From NCBI GenBank assembly GCA_041395105.1, contig JAWLBB010000002.1, positions 806,001-870,000 on the forward strand: a stretch of DNA of 64,000 bases, in the 5' to 3' direction. This document shows positions 8,369 through 16,254 of the stretch, piece after piece. Origin of the DNA: Opitutaceae bacterium (GTDB taxonomy: Bacteria > Verrucomicrobiota > Verrucomicrobiia > Opitutales > Opitutaceae). A model generated the notes under the pieces. It saw only the letters and a program-made list of their open reading frames with translations. It was not told the origin of the DNA and made no database searches. The position numbers and the translations under genes were made by a program. Each line of letters begins with the position of its first letter. The first letter of the stretch is position 1.

Positions 8369-11300
8369 CTACTGGCAGGCCTCGCATTCCTCTCCGTTGC
8401 GCATGGCTTCGATGCTGCAGGCCACCCTCTCCGCCTCGGTATACTCGCGCTTGCCCGTCTCCGGCGAGGGAGCCCCCAGCAAGCTGGCCTTGACCTCCTT
8501 CTTCACCGAGACAGTCGCCTTCTCGATATTGGACGCGCCAAGGGTCCGCAGGTAATAGGTCGTCTTGAGACCGCGCCGCCAGGCCGCCCGGTACATGTGC
8601 GAGAGGGTTTTCATCTCGGGATGACCGAGGAAGAGATTGACCGATTGGGACTGGTCGATCCACTTCTGCCGGCGGGCCGCCGCGTCAATCAACCAGTTGT
8701 AGTCGATGTCGAAGGCGGTCTGGTACTTCTTCCGCAGGTCTTCCGGCATGCCTTCGATATCCGCAAGCGAACCGTCGAAGTACTTGAGGTTGTCCACCAT
8801 CTCCTGGTTCCAGAGACCGCGGGCCTTGAGATCGCGCACCAGATGGGCGTTCAGGACAATGAACTCGCCCGACAGATTGCTCTTCACGAAGAGATTCTTG
8901 TAGGCGGGCTCGATGCACGGCGAAGTTCCCGTGATGTTCGAGATGGTCGCGGTCGGCGCGATGGCCAGCACATTGCTGTTGCGCATGCCCTGCTTGCGGA
9001 TCTTCTCCCGGACCGGCGTCCAGTCCATGCGCCCGCCCCGGGGCACCTCCACCGTGACTCCACGCTGCTCCTCAAGCAGATCCAGGGTGTCCTGGGGCAA
9101 CAGCCCGCGATCCCACTTCGACCCCTTGTAGGTGCTGTAGGTGCCCCGCTCCGCCGCGAGGTCACTCGAGGCCTCGTAGGCGTAATAGGCAATCGCCTCC
9201 ATGGCCTCGTCATTGAACTCGACCGCCTCCTGGGAGGCAAACGGCGTGTTTCGGACGTAAAGCGCGTTCTGCAGGCCCATCACCCCCATCCCGATCGGGC
9301 GGTGCCGCTGATTGGACCGCTTGGCCGCCTCCGTCGGGTAGAAGTTGATGTCGATCACGTTGTCGAGCGCCCGGACCGCCACCTGGATCGTCTGCCGGAG
9401 CTTCTCGTGGTCGAGATTGCCTTCATGATCGAGGTGCGAGTCGAGGATGACGCTGCCCAGATTGCAGACCGCCGTTTCATCCGCTCCGGTGTTCAGGGTG
9501 ATCTCCGTGCAGAGATTGGAGCTGTGCACCACCCCGACATGGTCCTGGGGGCTGCGGATATTGCAGGGGTCCTTGAAGGTGATCCAGGGATGCCCGGTCT
9601 CAAAGAGCATCTGGAGGATCCGCTTCCAGACATCGAGGGCCGGAACCTTTCGTCCGTTGATCTTCCCCTCATCGGACATCTTTTCGTAGGCGATGTAGCG
9701 CTCCTCGAAATCCCGGCCGTAGGTGTGGTGAAGATCGGGCACCTCGCTTGAGCGGAAGAAGGTCCAGTCCTGCCGGGCCTCCATCCGCTTCATGAACAGG
9801 TCGGGGATCCAGTTCGCCGTATTCATATCATGAGTACGGCGGCGTTCGTCGCCCACGTTCTTGCGCAGTTCGAGGAAATCGTAGAGGTCGTTGTGCCAGG
9901 TTTCCAGGTAGGCGCAGCCCGAACCGCGCCGCTTTCCGCCCTGGTTGACCGCCACCAGCTGATCGTTGTGCAGCTTGAGGAAGGGGATGATGCCCTGGCT
10001 CTCGCCGTTCGTTCCGTTGATATGCGAGCCGGTCCCGCGGACACTCGTCCAGCTGCCGCCGAGGCCGCCGGCCCACTTCGAAAGATAGGCGTTTTCGGCG
10101 ATGCCGCGCTGCATGATGCCTTCGATCGAATCATCGACCCAGTAGAGGTAACAGGAGGAGAGCTGCGAATGCAGGGTGCCCGAATTGAAGAGGGTCGGGG
10201 TCGACGAGCAGAAACGGCGGCTCTTGTAGAGTTCGTAGAGAGAGATCACCCGGTTCTCGCGCTCCTCCTTCTCATCGATGAAGAGCCCCATGGCCACCCG
10301 CATCCAGAAGATCTGCGGGGTCTCAATCCGCCTCTGCCTCGTGCCGGTCTTGTCGACGATGAGGTAACGGTCGTAGAGGGTCTGGATCCCGAGGAAGTCG
10401 AGCTCGAGGTCGGCCGACGGATCCAGAGCCGCCGCCAGTTTGCCCAGATCGAATTCGAGCATCCGCGGGTTGAGCCGCTTGATCGCAACCCCGTGCTTCA
10501 GGTATTTCGAGAGATACTTCAGGTGGAAGGCCTTCAGGGCGGAGATCCCGTCCCGGACAATGTCCCAACCCAGGACTTCTTCGTAGATGAAGGTGAGCTG
10601 GATCCGGCCCGCGAATTTCGCGAAATCGGCGTCCCGCTCGATCAGGGTCTTGGCATTGAGGACCAGCGTGCTGTTCAATTCCGCCTGGTTGATCTCGTCG
10701 AAAATCGAACGGCGGATCTCAGCCTCGATCTCATCCGCCGTCAGGCAGAGGTCCAGGCCGATCATTGCGAACTCGATCCGCTTCTTCAGGTCGATTCCGT
10801 CCCAAAAATAGGTTTCCCCATCCGGACGCCGGACCACCACCATCGATTTCTGTTCAACCTCGACCCCGGGTTCCGCCTGCTCCTTCAGCCGTTGCTGGGC
10901 CCGGCGCGCCCGGTAGAGGATATAGTGCTCGGCCAGCTTGAAATATCCCGCCCGCATCAACTCCTCCTGGACCATGTCCTGGACTTCCTCGATCCGCACA
11001 AAGGCATGGTTGTTGTCCAGTACCCGACGGGTTACCGCATGGGCGATGTCCGGAGCGGGGGACGAATCGGCTTCCATCGAAAGGAAAGCCTTGCGGACCG
11101 CGATCTCGATCTTGGCCTCATTCCAGGGGACGACCTGGTTGTTGCGGCGGATCAGGCGGACCGGCACCGTCGGCGGCGCAAACTCGGTCGTCATCTTGCG
11201 GGAGCGATGCACCAGGATGCTCTTGGCCACGTCCCAGGCATTGTTCGCCACCAGCGTCCGCTCAATCAGGGTGTAGAGATCGTTCAGCGCCACCCGTACG

Positions 11301-11620
11301 GTCTTGTTGTCCGTCGCACTCGCTTCCAGCCGCGCTCCGACCTGACGGGCGATCCGCTCCACCCAGCGCTGGTTTTCCTCGGTGAAGATCTCCTTTTCCT
11401 GCCGCGAAAGCAGGACATTGGTCAGGGCCTTGCCCACCGTGTCGATCACTTCCCGAAGGTCGAAATCCTCCTCACCATGCGGACAGACGACCCGGATTGA
11501 CGACCCGGCGGGCGGATCCTCCCGGACGACGCCGCGCCAGTTGTAATTCGGTTTCTGATCACCGGGGGAAATGACGGAATGCTTGAGGGCGAGATCCTCT
11601 TCGAAGCGGGGATTGAGCAT
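8369..11620 (-). CDS. nrdA: Ribonucleoside-diphosphate reductase large subunit, class I, long N-terminal extension
   Basis: 1083 aa. It reduces ribonucleoside diphosphates to deoxyribonucleotides with the NrdB partner encoded upstream. Catalytic residues are visible: Cys490 (SSCYLYW) and Cys719 (AVCNLG) as the redox pair, Cys704 in NLCTEI as the thiyl-radical site together with the Asn and Glu of that motif, and the C-terminal shuttle pair CEACQ (Cys1079, Cys1082). The first 350 residues look like three successive ATP-cone regions: about 45-140 (ending LVANNAWDVAKSILVHRSRK), 153-245 (VRLIRRNNQVVPWNEAKIEI) and 265-355 (MVVVRRPDGETYFWDGIDLK). E. coli NrdA has one cone and 761 aa, whereas chlamydial R1 is similarly extended. 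The gene follows nrdB by 46 bp and ends at a strong terminator. Confidence 0.95.
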   Translation of the reverse strand: MLNPRFEEDLALKHSVISPGDQKPNYNWRGVVREDPPAGSSIRVVCPHGEEDFDLREVIDTVGKALTNVLLSRQEKEIFTEENQRWVERIARQVGARLEASATDNKTVRVALNDLYTLIERTLVANNAWDVAKSILVHRSRKMTTEFAPPTVPVRLIRRNNQVVPWNEAKIEIAVRKAFLSMEADSSPAPDIAHAVTRRVLDNNHAFVRIEEVQDMVQEELMRAGYFKLAEHYILYRARRAQQRLKEQAEPGVEVEQKSMVVVRRPDGETYFWDGIDLKKRIEFAMIGLDLCLTADEIEAEIRRSIFDEINQAELNSTLVLNAKTLIERDADFAKFAGRIQLTFIYEEVLGWDIVRDGISALKAFHLKYLSKYLKHGVAIKRLNPRMLEFDLGKLAAALDPSADLELDFLGIQTLYDRYLIVDKTGTRQRRIETPQIFWMRVAMGLFIDEKEERENRVISLYELYKSRRFCSSTPTLFNSGTLHSQLSSCYLYWVDDSIEGIMQRGIAENAYLSKWAGGLGGSWTSVRGTGSHINGTNGESQGIIPFLKLHNDQLVAVNQGGKRRGSGCAYLETWHNDLYDFLELRKNVGDERRRTHDMNTANWIPDLFMKRMEARQDWTFFRSSEVPDLHHTYGRDFEERYIAYEKMSDEGKINGRKVPALDVWKRILQMLFETGHPWITFKDPCNIRSPQDHVGVVHSSNLCTEITLNTGADETAVCNLGSVILDSHLDHEGNLDHEKLRQTIQVAVRALDNVIDINFYPTEAAKRSNQRHRPIGMGVMGLQNALYVRNTPFASQEAVEFNDEAMEAIAYYAYEASSDLAAERGTYSTYKGSKWDRGLLPQDTLDLLEEQRGVTVEVPRGGRMDWTPVREKIRKQGMRNSNVLAIAPTATISNITGTSPCIEPAYKNLFVKSNLSGEFIVLNAHLVRDLKARGLWNQEMVDNLKYFDGSLADIEGMPEDLRKKYQTAFDIDYNWLIDAAARRQKWIDQSQSVNLFLGHPEMKTLSHMYRAAWRRGLKTTYYLRTLGASNIEKATVSVKKEVKASLLGAPSPETGKREYTEAERVACSIEAMRNGEECEACQ

Positions 11621-11666
11621 GACTGATCGGTCCTTACAAAAATGAACGTGAAGTGATAGAAAGGGT

Positions 11667-12752
11667 TCAGAGCTCGTCGTCGTCGACGGTCTGAAGAGCG
11701 GACGACTTCTGGTATTCGGTGACGCGGCCCTCGAAGAAGTTCTGCTCCTTCTTGATGTCCATCATCTCCGCCAGCCACGGGAGCGGGTTCTTCACTCCGG
11801 GCGTGAGAGGAGCCAGCCCGACCCCTTCGAGGCGCCGGTCCGCGATGAAATCGATGTACTGGATGAACTCATCCTTGGAAAGTCCGACCGAATTGACCGG
11901 CAGGCAGTCCATGATGAATTCACGCTCCAATTCGACGGCCTGACGCATGGTATCCCGCAGCTCTTCCTTGAAGGAATGCGTCCAGACATCCGGATTCTCG
12001 TCGACCAGGTCCATGAAGAGCGCCCGGAAGAGCTCGATGTGGTTGGACTCGTCCCGCAGGGTGTAGCGGAACATCTGCCCGATGCCCGGGAACTTGTTCT
12101 GCCGGTAAAGCGATAGCACCATCCCGAAGAGTCCATAGAACTGGGTCCCTTCCATGCACTGCCCGAAAACGAAGATATTCTTGGCCAACAGCTGCTTGTT
12201 CGCCGTCACCGTCAGGTCGAGATCGCGGCGCAGCTGCTTGGAAATCCCGGTCACAAACGCGTTCTTGCGGCGGATCGTCTCGACATCCTCAAACATCGCC
12301 TCGCATTCATGCGGATTGATCCCGAGCGAGCTGATCATGTAGAGGAGGGAATCCGCGTGGATGTTCTCCTCATGCGCATGCCGGCCGAGAACCAGCTTCA
12401 ACTCGGGCGCCGTCACCATCTCCCGGACCACGTGCAGGATATTGTCGCCGACAATCCCTTCCGCCGCCGAAAAATAACCGATTCCCATCATGATGATCCA
12501 GCGCTCGATCTCGTTGACCACCGCCGGGTCTTTCCACTGCTCGATGTCCTTGCCCATCGGGACATCCTCGGGCTCCCAGTGGTTCGCCTTCATCGTCCGG
12601 TAGAGCTCGTAGGCCCACTGATACTTGAGCGGCAGCAGGTTGAAGGTCATCGTGTCACGGCCGAGAATGACCCTCTTCGCGTTGAAGGCGTCCTCCGCCT
12701 TGTCCTGATCCAAAATGAACTTTCGGTTACCGATTTCGTAGACTTTCTGCAT
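11667..12752 (-). CDS. nrdB: Ribonucleoside-diphosphate reductase small subunit, class Ic-like (no radical Tyr)
   Basis: 361 aa from ATG 12752 (MQKVYEIGNRKF); an upstream in-frame start would add 23 unlikely residues. All six metal ligands are in place: Glu98 (SAAEG), Glu129 and His132 (EENIH), Glu201 (CMEGTQFYG), Glu235 and His238 (DESNHIE). The first ligand is Glu instead of the Asp of E. coli R2, and the position of the radical tyrosine (His+4) is Leu136. This combination defines the class Ic group exemplified by Chlamydia trachomatis R2 (Phe at that site), which uses a Mn/Fe cofactor in place of a tyrosyl radical. The C-terminal acidic tail (TVDDDEL) should dock to NrdA. It is the first gene of the nrdBA operon, downstream of a promoter with two NrdR-like boxes. 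Confidence 0.92.
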   Translation of the reverse strand: MQKVYEIGNRKFILDQDKAEDAFNAKRVILGRDTMTFNLLPLKYQWAYELYRTMKANHWEPEDVPMGKDIEQWKDPAVVNEIERWIIMMGIGYFSAAEGIVGDNILHVVREMVTAPELKLVLGRHAHEENIHADSLLYMISSLGINPHECEAMFEDVETIRRKNAFVTGISKQLRRDLDLTVTANKQLLAKNIFVFGQCMEGTQFYGLFGMVLSLYRQNKFPGIGQMFRYTLRDESNHIELFRALFMDLVDENPDVWTHSFKEELRDTMRQAVELEREFIMDCLPVNSVGLSKDEFIQYIDFIADRRLEGVGLAPLTPGVKNPLPWLAEMMDIKKEQNFFEGRVTEYQKSSALQTVDDDEL

Positions 12753-12872
12753 GTGGGAAGAACTATGGAATTGCGGGAAAAAGAGATGGATATCGACCGC
12801 TGAAAACGGCCAAACCGTCATATCGAAGATGTTGCAGGGGAAAGACCACCTTTACTTATTAACGAGTTGCTA

Positions 12873-12921
12873 ACCACAAGATACGGTGGTCCCGGAAAGC
12901 ATGAACCACTAGATATGGTTC
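12873..12921 (-). promoter_or_regulatory. Tandem NrdR boxes upstream of nrdBA
   Basis: Two imperfect palindromes, read on the minus strand: GAACCATATCTAGTGGTTC (12903-12921) and ACCACCGTATCTTGTGGT (12873-12890). Their TATCTAGTGG and TATCTTGTGG halves resemble the NrdR box of the ATP-cone repressor NrdR, and the centres are about 31 bp apart, i.e. three helical turns, as in known tandem NrdR sites. The upstream box covers the predicted -10 element. The nrdR gene itself is not in the window. Confidence 0.75.
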
Positions 12922-12939
12922 CGACTTCCCTGCCGTCAA
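12910..12939 (-). promoter_or_regulatory. Predicted sigma-70-type promoter of nrdBA
   Basis: On the minus strand TTGACG (complement of 12934-12939), an 18-base spacer, and TATCTA (complement of 12910-12915). Transcription would start near 12903, leaving a leader of about 150 bases before nrdB. The -10 hexamer is inside the first NrdR-like box, which fits repression by occlusion. Confidence 0.55.
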
Positions 12940-13044
12940 TGCCTTTTGGCCATTTTCTGTGAAGAAAATTCCGCCCTCTTCCCCGCAGTCCATGCCGGAC
13001 CATCCTCAGCCCCTCCTGGGGTGGTCTTCAGGACGGATCAGGAG

Positions 13045-13145
13045 TTGTAGCGGCGGCAGTCTCTTGCCGCAAACCCACGTCGACACGCCCCAAGAGATCC
13101 GGCTTCGCCGAAGCTACGCCGTGACAGGCAGGGGCGACTACACCT
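13045..13145 (-). repeat. Nested-hairpin repeat family B, copy B1 (diverged/expanded)
   Basis: On the minus strand it carries the family B right arm (GCGGCAAGAGACTGCCGC) and left-arm parts, but about 35 extra bases containing their own hairpin (GGCTTCGCCGAAGC) split the left arm. The whole gap 12753-13292 holds only this element and the nrd promoter; no gene was seen. Confidence 0.7.
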
Positions 13146-13292
13146 GACAATTGAACGAACAAGAAATTCCGGTTCTGAGCCGGAAAATCGGCTTGATCCG
13201 GGACCATCCCGGGCTGACCCGTCACTAAATCCTCCGCGGTCGCGCGGGAGCAACCCTTCGATCACGTGGCCGACTTCTATAATGCGCCGTCC

Positions 13293-14000
13293 CTACAGTC
13301 GTCGCAGCAGGATGCGCCGGAAGGCCACCGCATCCCCGTGGTCCTGCAGGACGACATGCCCGCTCGCGGCAACTCCAAATTCCGGATACTTGGCGAACTT
13401 GCTCCCTGCGACCAGGGCGCGCCCTTCCTCACCCGCCAGATCGAGATCCGCCGTCACCACCCCGTTCAACGCAAAGGTATAGCGCGTGCCCACCACCCGG
13501 ATCCAGACCCGGTTCCAGTCCAGGTGCCGCAACTCCAGGCCGTCTGGAACCGGTACCAGATCATAAAGCGCTCCTGCCGCATGGACCCGCTTGACCTTAG
13601 ACGCATCCACCGGGTCATAGATCTGCATTTCCGGGCCGCTGTGCCACGGATCTGTCGTCTCCTCGGATGCTCGGACAATGATGCCGCTGTTCCCGCCGGC
13701 CGAAACCGCCCACTCCAGGTAAAGCTCGAAATCACCGAAGCTTTCCAACGTCATCAGATTCCCTCCCTTGCCCGAACGACGCAGGACACCGCCCCGGGCT
13801 ACCCATCCCTCGGGAACCGTCTCCATCCGGAATCCGCGCCAGCCCGAAAGGGTCTCCCCGTCAAACAGCGCCGTCCATCCCCCGATTCCCGCCTCCGGGC
13901 GCTCCACCGGGGGCAACGGCCTGACCCCTTCATTCGAAGCGGCCGCAATGACTGATTCCAGAAACACACAGCCAATCAACCCGATCCGGACAGTATTCAT
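13293..14000 (-). CDS. Secreted DUF1080 (3-keto-disaccharide hydrolase / LamG-like) protein
   Basis: 235 aa from ATG 14000 (MNTVRIGLIGCVFLES), with a signal peptide or lipoprotein-like leader (IGLIGCVF). The single domain is the DUF1080 jelly-roll: WTALFDGETLSGWRG near the N-terminus, FELYLEWAVSAGGNSGIIVR in the centre and HVVLQDHGDAVAFRRILLR at the C-terminus. This family is greatly expanded in Verrucomicrobiota and Planctomycetota; some members hydrolyse 3-keto glycosides, others are uncharacterised. The gene is divergent from the molybdenum hydroxylase operon (91 bp between start codons), so a shared regulatory region is likely, but no functional link is evident. Confidence 0.85.
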   Translation of the reverse strand: MNTVRIGLIGCVFLESVIAAASNEGVRPLPPVERPEAGIGGWTALFDGETLSGWRGFRMETVPEGWVARGGVLRRSGKGGNLMTLESFGDFELYLEWAVSAGGNSGIIVRASEETTDPWHSGPEMQIYDPVDASKVKRVHAAGALYDLVPVPDGLELRHLDWNRVWIRVVGTRYTFALNGVVTADLDLAGEEGRALVAGSKFAKYPEFGVAASGHVVLQDHGDAVAFRRILLRRL

Positions 14001-14091
14001 GTCCCCGATCAAACGACGGATGAGGCCCCACGTCGAGAGCGGATAGAACTTGCACCACCCTCCATCACCCTTCTTCCTTGCCGGGGAACCC

Positions 14092-14931
14092 ATGATGATC
14101 GATCTGATGGAATCGTGGCTTGCCGCAAGGCGCGATCGCCGGCCCTGCGCCCTCGCCACCATCGCAGCGGCGTTCGGCTCCGTCCCCCGCACGGCAGGAA
14201 CCAAAATGCTCATCCACGCCGACGGATCCACCAAAGGCACCGTCGGCGGCGGCAAGTTCGAGGCTCTCGTCATCGCCGACGCTCTCGAGGCGCTGAAATC
14301 CGGTCGGCCCATCCTCAGGACCTATCCCCTGCGCGAGGGGCTGGAGGATTCTTTCGGGGCAATCTGCGGCGGGGAGGTCACCGTTCTGATTGAACCGCCT
14401 CCGCCCGCCCCGCGACTCACCCTGGTCGGCGCCGGACACTGCTCCCGGGCCATTGCCCACCTAGCCGCAACCTGCGGCTTTCAGATCACCGTGATCGACG
14501 ACCGGGCCGACCTCACCCGCAGGGAGTCCTTCCCCGAGGCCGATCAGCTCCTCAGCGAGCCGGGGATGCTGGAGTATCTCAAGAACCGCCCGTGGACGAA
14601 CGAGGATGCCGTCGTCCTCGTCAACCGCAGCTACGACCTCGACAAGAACGCGCTCCTCTCCCTCCTGCCCTCCGCCGAAGCCATCGGCTACCTCGGCATG
14701 ATCGGCAGCCGCCGCAAGGTGCGCCGGGTCTTCGACGAATTGAAGGAGGCCGGATCACCCGTTCTGCCCACCCACCGCGTGCACGCCCCGATCGGCCTCG
14801 ATCTCGGCGCCGACTCGCCCGAGGAGATCGCCGTCAGCGTCGTCGCCGAGATCCTCCTTGTCCTGCGCAAGGCCTCGGGCGGACACCTGGCCATCGTTCC
14901 AAAAGCGGAACCACCGATCGATCAATCTTGA
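14092..14931 (+). CDS. XdhC/PaoD-like molybdenum cofactor insertion chaperone
   Basis: 279 aa from ATG 14092 (MMIDLMESWL); an in-frame ATG at 14050 would add residues that look untranslated. The N-terminal XdhC_CoxI domain is seen in CALATIAAAFGSVPRTAGTK and STKGTVGGGKFEA, and the C-terminal Rossmann-type XdhC_C domain in LTLVGAGHCSRAIAHLAA and YLGMIGSRRKVRRVF. XdhC proteins bind mature or sulfurated Mo cofactor and insert it into xanthine dehydrogenase-family enzymes; PaoD does this for the periplasmic PaoABC. It opens the operon and its TGA overlaps the TTG start of the next gene. Confidence 0.9.
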   Translation: MMIDLMESWLAARRDRRPCALATIAAAFGSVPRTAGTKMLIHADGSTKGTVGGGKFEALVIADALEALKSGRPILRTYPLREGLEDSFGAICGGEVTVLIEPPPPAPRLTLVGAGHCSRAIAHLAATCGFQITVIDDRADLTRRESFPEADQLLSEPGMLEYLKNRPWTNEDAVVLVNRSYDLDKNALLSLLPSAEAIGYLGMIGSRRKVRRVFDELKEAGSPVLPTHRVHAPIGLDLGADSPEEIAVSVVAEILLVLRKASGGHLAIVPKAEPPIDQS

Positions 14932-15563
14932 GAAAGCCCGCAACCCCTTTCCTCTGTGGCGCGACCATCCTCGCGGCCGGTGCCTCGAGCCGGATGGGAC
15001 AGCCCAAACCACTGCTGGCTTGGGGAGAGCACACCGTCATCGGCCATCTGACGTCACTCTACCGCAGGCTGGCCGGTCAGGTGAGGGTGGTCTGTCGAGC
15101 GGACGACGCTCCTCTTCTGGCCGAACTCGACAGAATCGGGGTCCCTCCTTCCGACCGTGTTTTCAACCTCGAAGCCGCATCCGGCATGTTTTCCTCCGTC
15201 AAAGTCGCCTTGCAGCAGCCGGGCTGGCGCGAAGGGACGACCCATATCGTTCTTGCCCTCGTCGACCAGCCCCAGATCGACCCGGAGTCGATCGCTCGGC
15301 TTCTTGAGGCCGCACGCTCCAATCCAGGCCGGATCCTCCTGCCGCTCTATGAAGGAAGGCGCCGCCATCCGATTGTCTTCCCGGTGGTCCTCGCCCCTCT
15401 GATCGCAGGCAATGCCCGTTTCGAGACCCTGCGGGACGCCCTTCATGCCCACCATGAAAGCGTCATCGCTTTACAAGTCGCCGATCCTGGTTTATCAACA
15501 GACCTCGATACGCCCGCGCAATACGATGCGGCCGTGAAACGCTTTTTGCCCGATCCCCCATGA
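14928..15563 (+). CDS. MocA-like molybdenum cofactor nucleotidyltransferase
   Basis: 211 aa if it starts at TTG 14928, which overlaps the previous stop as TTGA; this start is needed to include the nucleotide-binding motif ATILAAGASSRMGQPKPLLA. The first ATG (14994) would cut off the conserved LAAG. MobA/MocA/GlmU-type NTP-transferase folds carry this signature; LALVDQPQIDPESI fits the metal-binding Asp region. In E. coli MocA makes molybdopterin cytosine dinucleotide for PaoABC, and the position between an XdhC-like chaperone and the hydroxylase subunits suggests the same job. GTP versus CTP use cannot be decided by eye. Confidence 0.85.
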   Translation: MRKPATPFLCGATILAAGASSRMGQPKPLLAWGEHTVIGHLTSLYRRLAGQVRVVCRADDAPLLAELDRIGVPPSDRVFNLEAASGMFSSVKVALQQPGWREGTTHIVLALVDQPQIDPESIARLLEAARSNPGRILLPLYEGRRRHPIVFPVVLAPLIAGNARFETLRDALHAHHESVIALQVADPGLSTDLDTPAQYDAAVKRFLPDPP

Positions 15564-16225
15564 GCCAGAAAGAGCCGCATTTTCCCGGCGCTGGAAAAGT
15601 CTCCCGCCGCCATTTCATCAAAGGTCTGGGCACCGCCGCCGTGACCACCGCCACCCTCGGCGCCGAGTCCGTCGCCGAGCAACTTGGCCAGGTCAACCAG
15701 GAGAAGGTCCACGGTCCCGGTGCGGTCCCGATCAGGCTCCAGGTCAACGGAGATACGATCGACCTTGAGCTCGAGCCGCGCGTCACCCTGCTCGACGCCC
15801 TGCGCAACCACACGCCGCATACCGGATCCAAGGAGGTCTGCGATCGCGGAACCTGCGGCGCCTGCACCGTGCTGATCGACGGCACACCTGTCTACGCCTG
15901 CATGACTTTGGCGATCGAAGCCCAGGGCAGGGCCATCACCACGGTGGAAGGACTCGCTCAAGGCGGTGAACTGACCCGCGTTCAGCAGGCTTTCATCGAC
16001 AGCGATGGCCTCATGTGCGGCTACTGCACCCCCGGCTTCCTCATGAGCGTGACCGCCCTGCTCGAGAAGAACCCCCACCCTTCCGAACAGGACGTGCGGA
16101 AGGCCTGCAGCGGCAATACCTGCCGTTGCGGCACTTATCCTCGCGTTTTCGCCGCCGCCCTCGAGGCAGCCGGCGTCAAGACGGCCTCCAAATCCACCGT
16201 CGTGAAGCTCGAACACCTCACCTGA
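15560..16225 (+). CDS. TAT-exported 2Fe-2S subunit of a molybdenum hydroxylase (PaoA-like)
   Basis: 221 aa. The N-terminal SRRHFIKGLGTAAVTTATLG is a twin-arginine signal, so the complex should be periplasmic. A plant-type [2Fe-2S] cluster is bound by Cys94, Cys99, Cys102 and Cys114 (CDRGTCGAC ... YAC), and the second, C-terminal cluster by Cys153 and Cys156 (CGYCTPG) with Cys188 and Cys190 (CSGNTCRCGTYP). The start overlaps the upstream stop (ATGA). Export of the Fe-S subunit with hitch-hiking of the other two subunits is the known arrangement for PaoABC. Substrate could be an aldehyde, purine or other heteroaromatic compound. Confidence 0.92.
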   Translation: MSQKEPHFPGAGKVSRRHFIKGLGTAAVTTATLGAESVAEQLGQVNQEKVHGPGAVPIRLQVNGDTIDLELEPRVTLLDALRNHTPHTGSKEVCDRGTCGACTVLIDGTPVYACMTLAIEAQGRAITTVEGLAQGGELTRVQQAFIDSDGLMCGYCTPGFLMSVTALLEKNPHPSEQDVRKACSGNTCRCGTYPRVFAAALEAAGVKTASKSTVVKLEHLT

Positions 16226-16254
16226 AGCCCCGTCGTCAACAGCACTTTACCATC

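Noticed and set aside
7508..9751. Long plus-strand open frame (747 codons)
   Set aside because: It is antisense to the alginate lyase and nrdA genes; its sequence is Arg/Pro-rich and low-complexity, as expected of a high-GC shadow frame.
9830..11500. Plus-strand open frame of 556 codons
   Set aside because: It mirrors the nrdA codon positions; no domain pattern.
13045..13145. Family B repeats as integron attC sites
   Set aside because: They are palindromic and about 66 bp, but lack the GTTRRRY core and no integrase or cassette array is seen.
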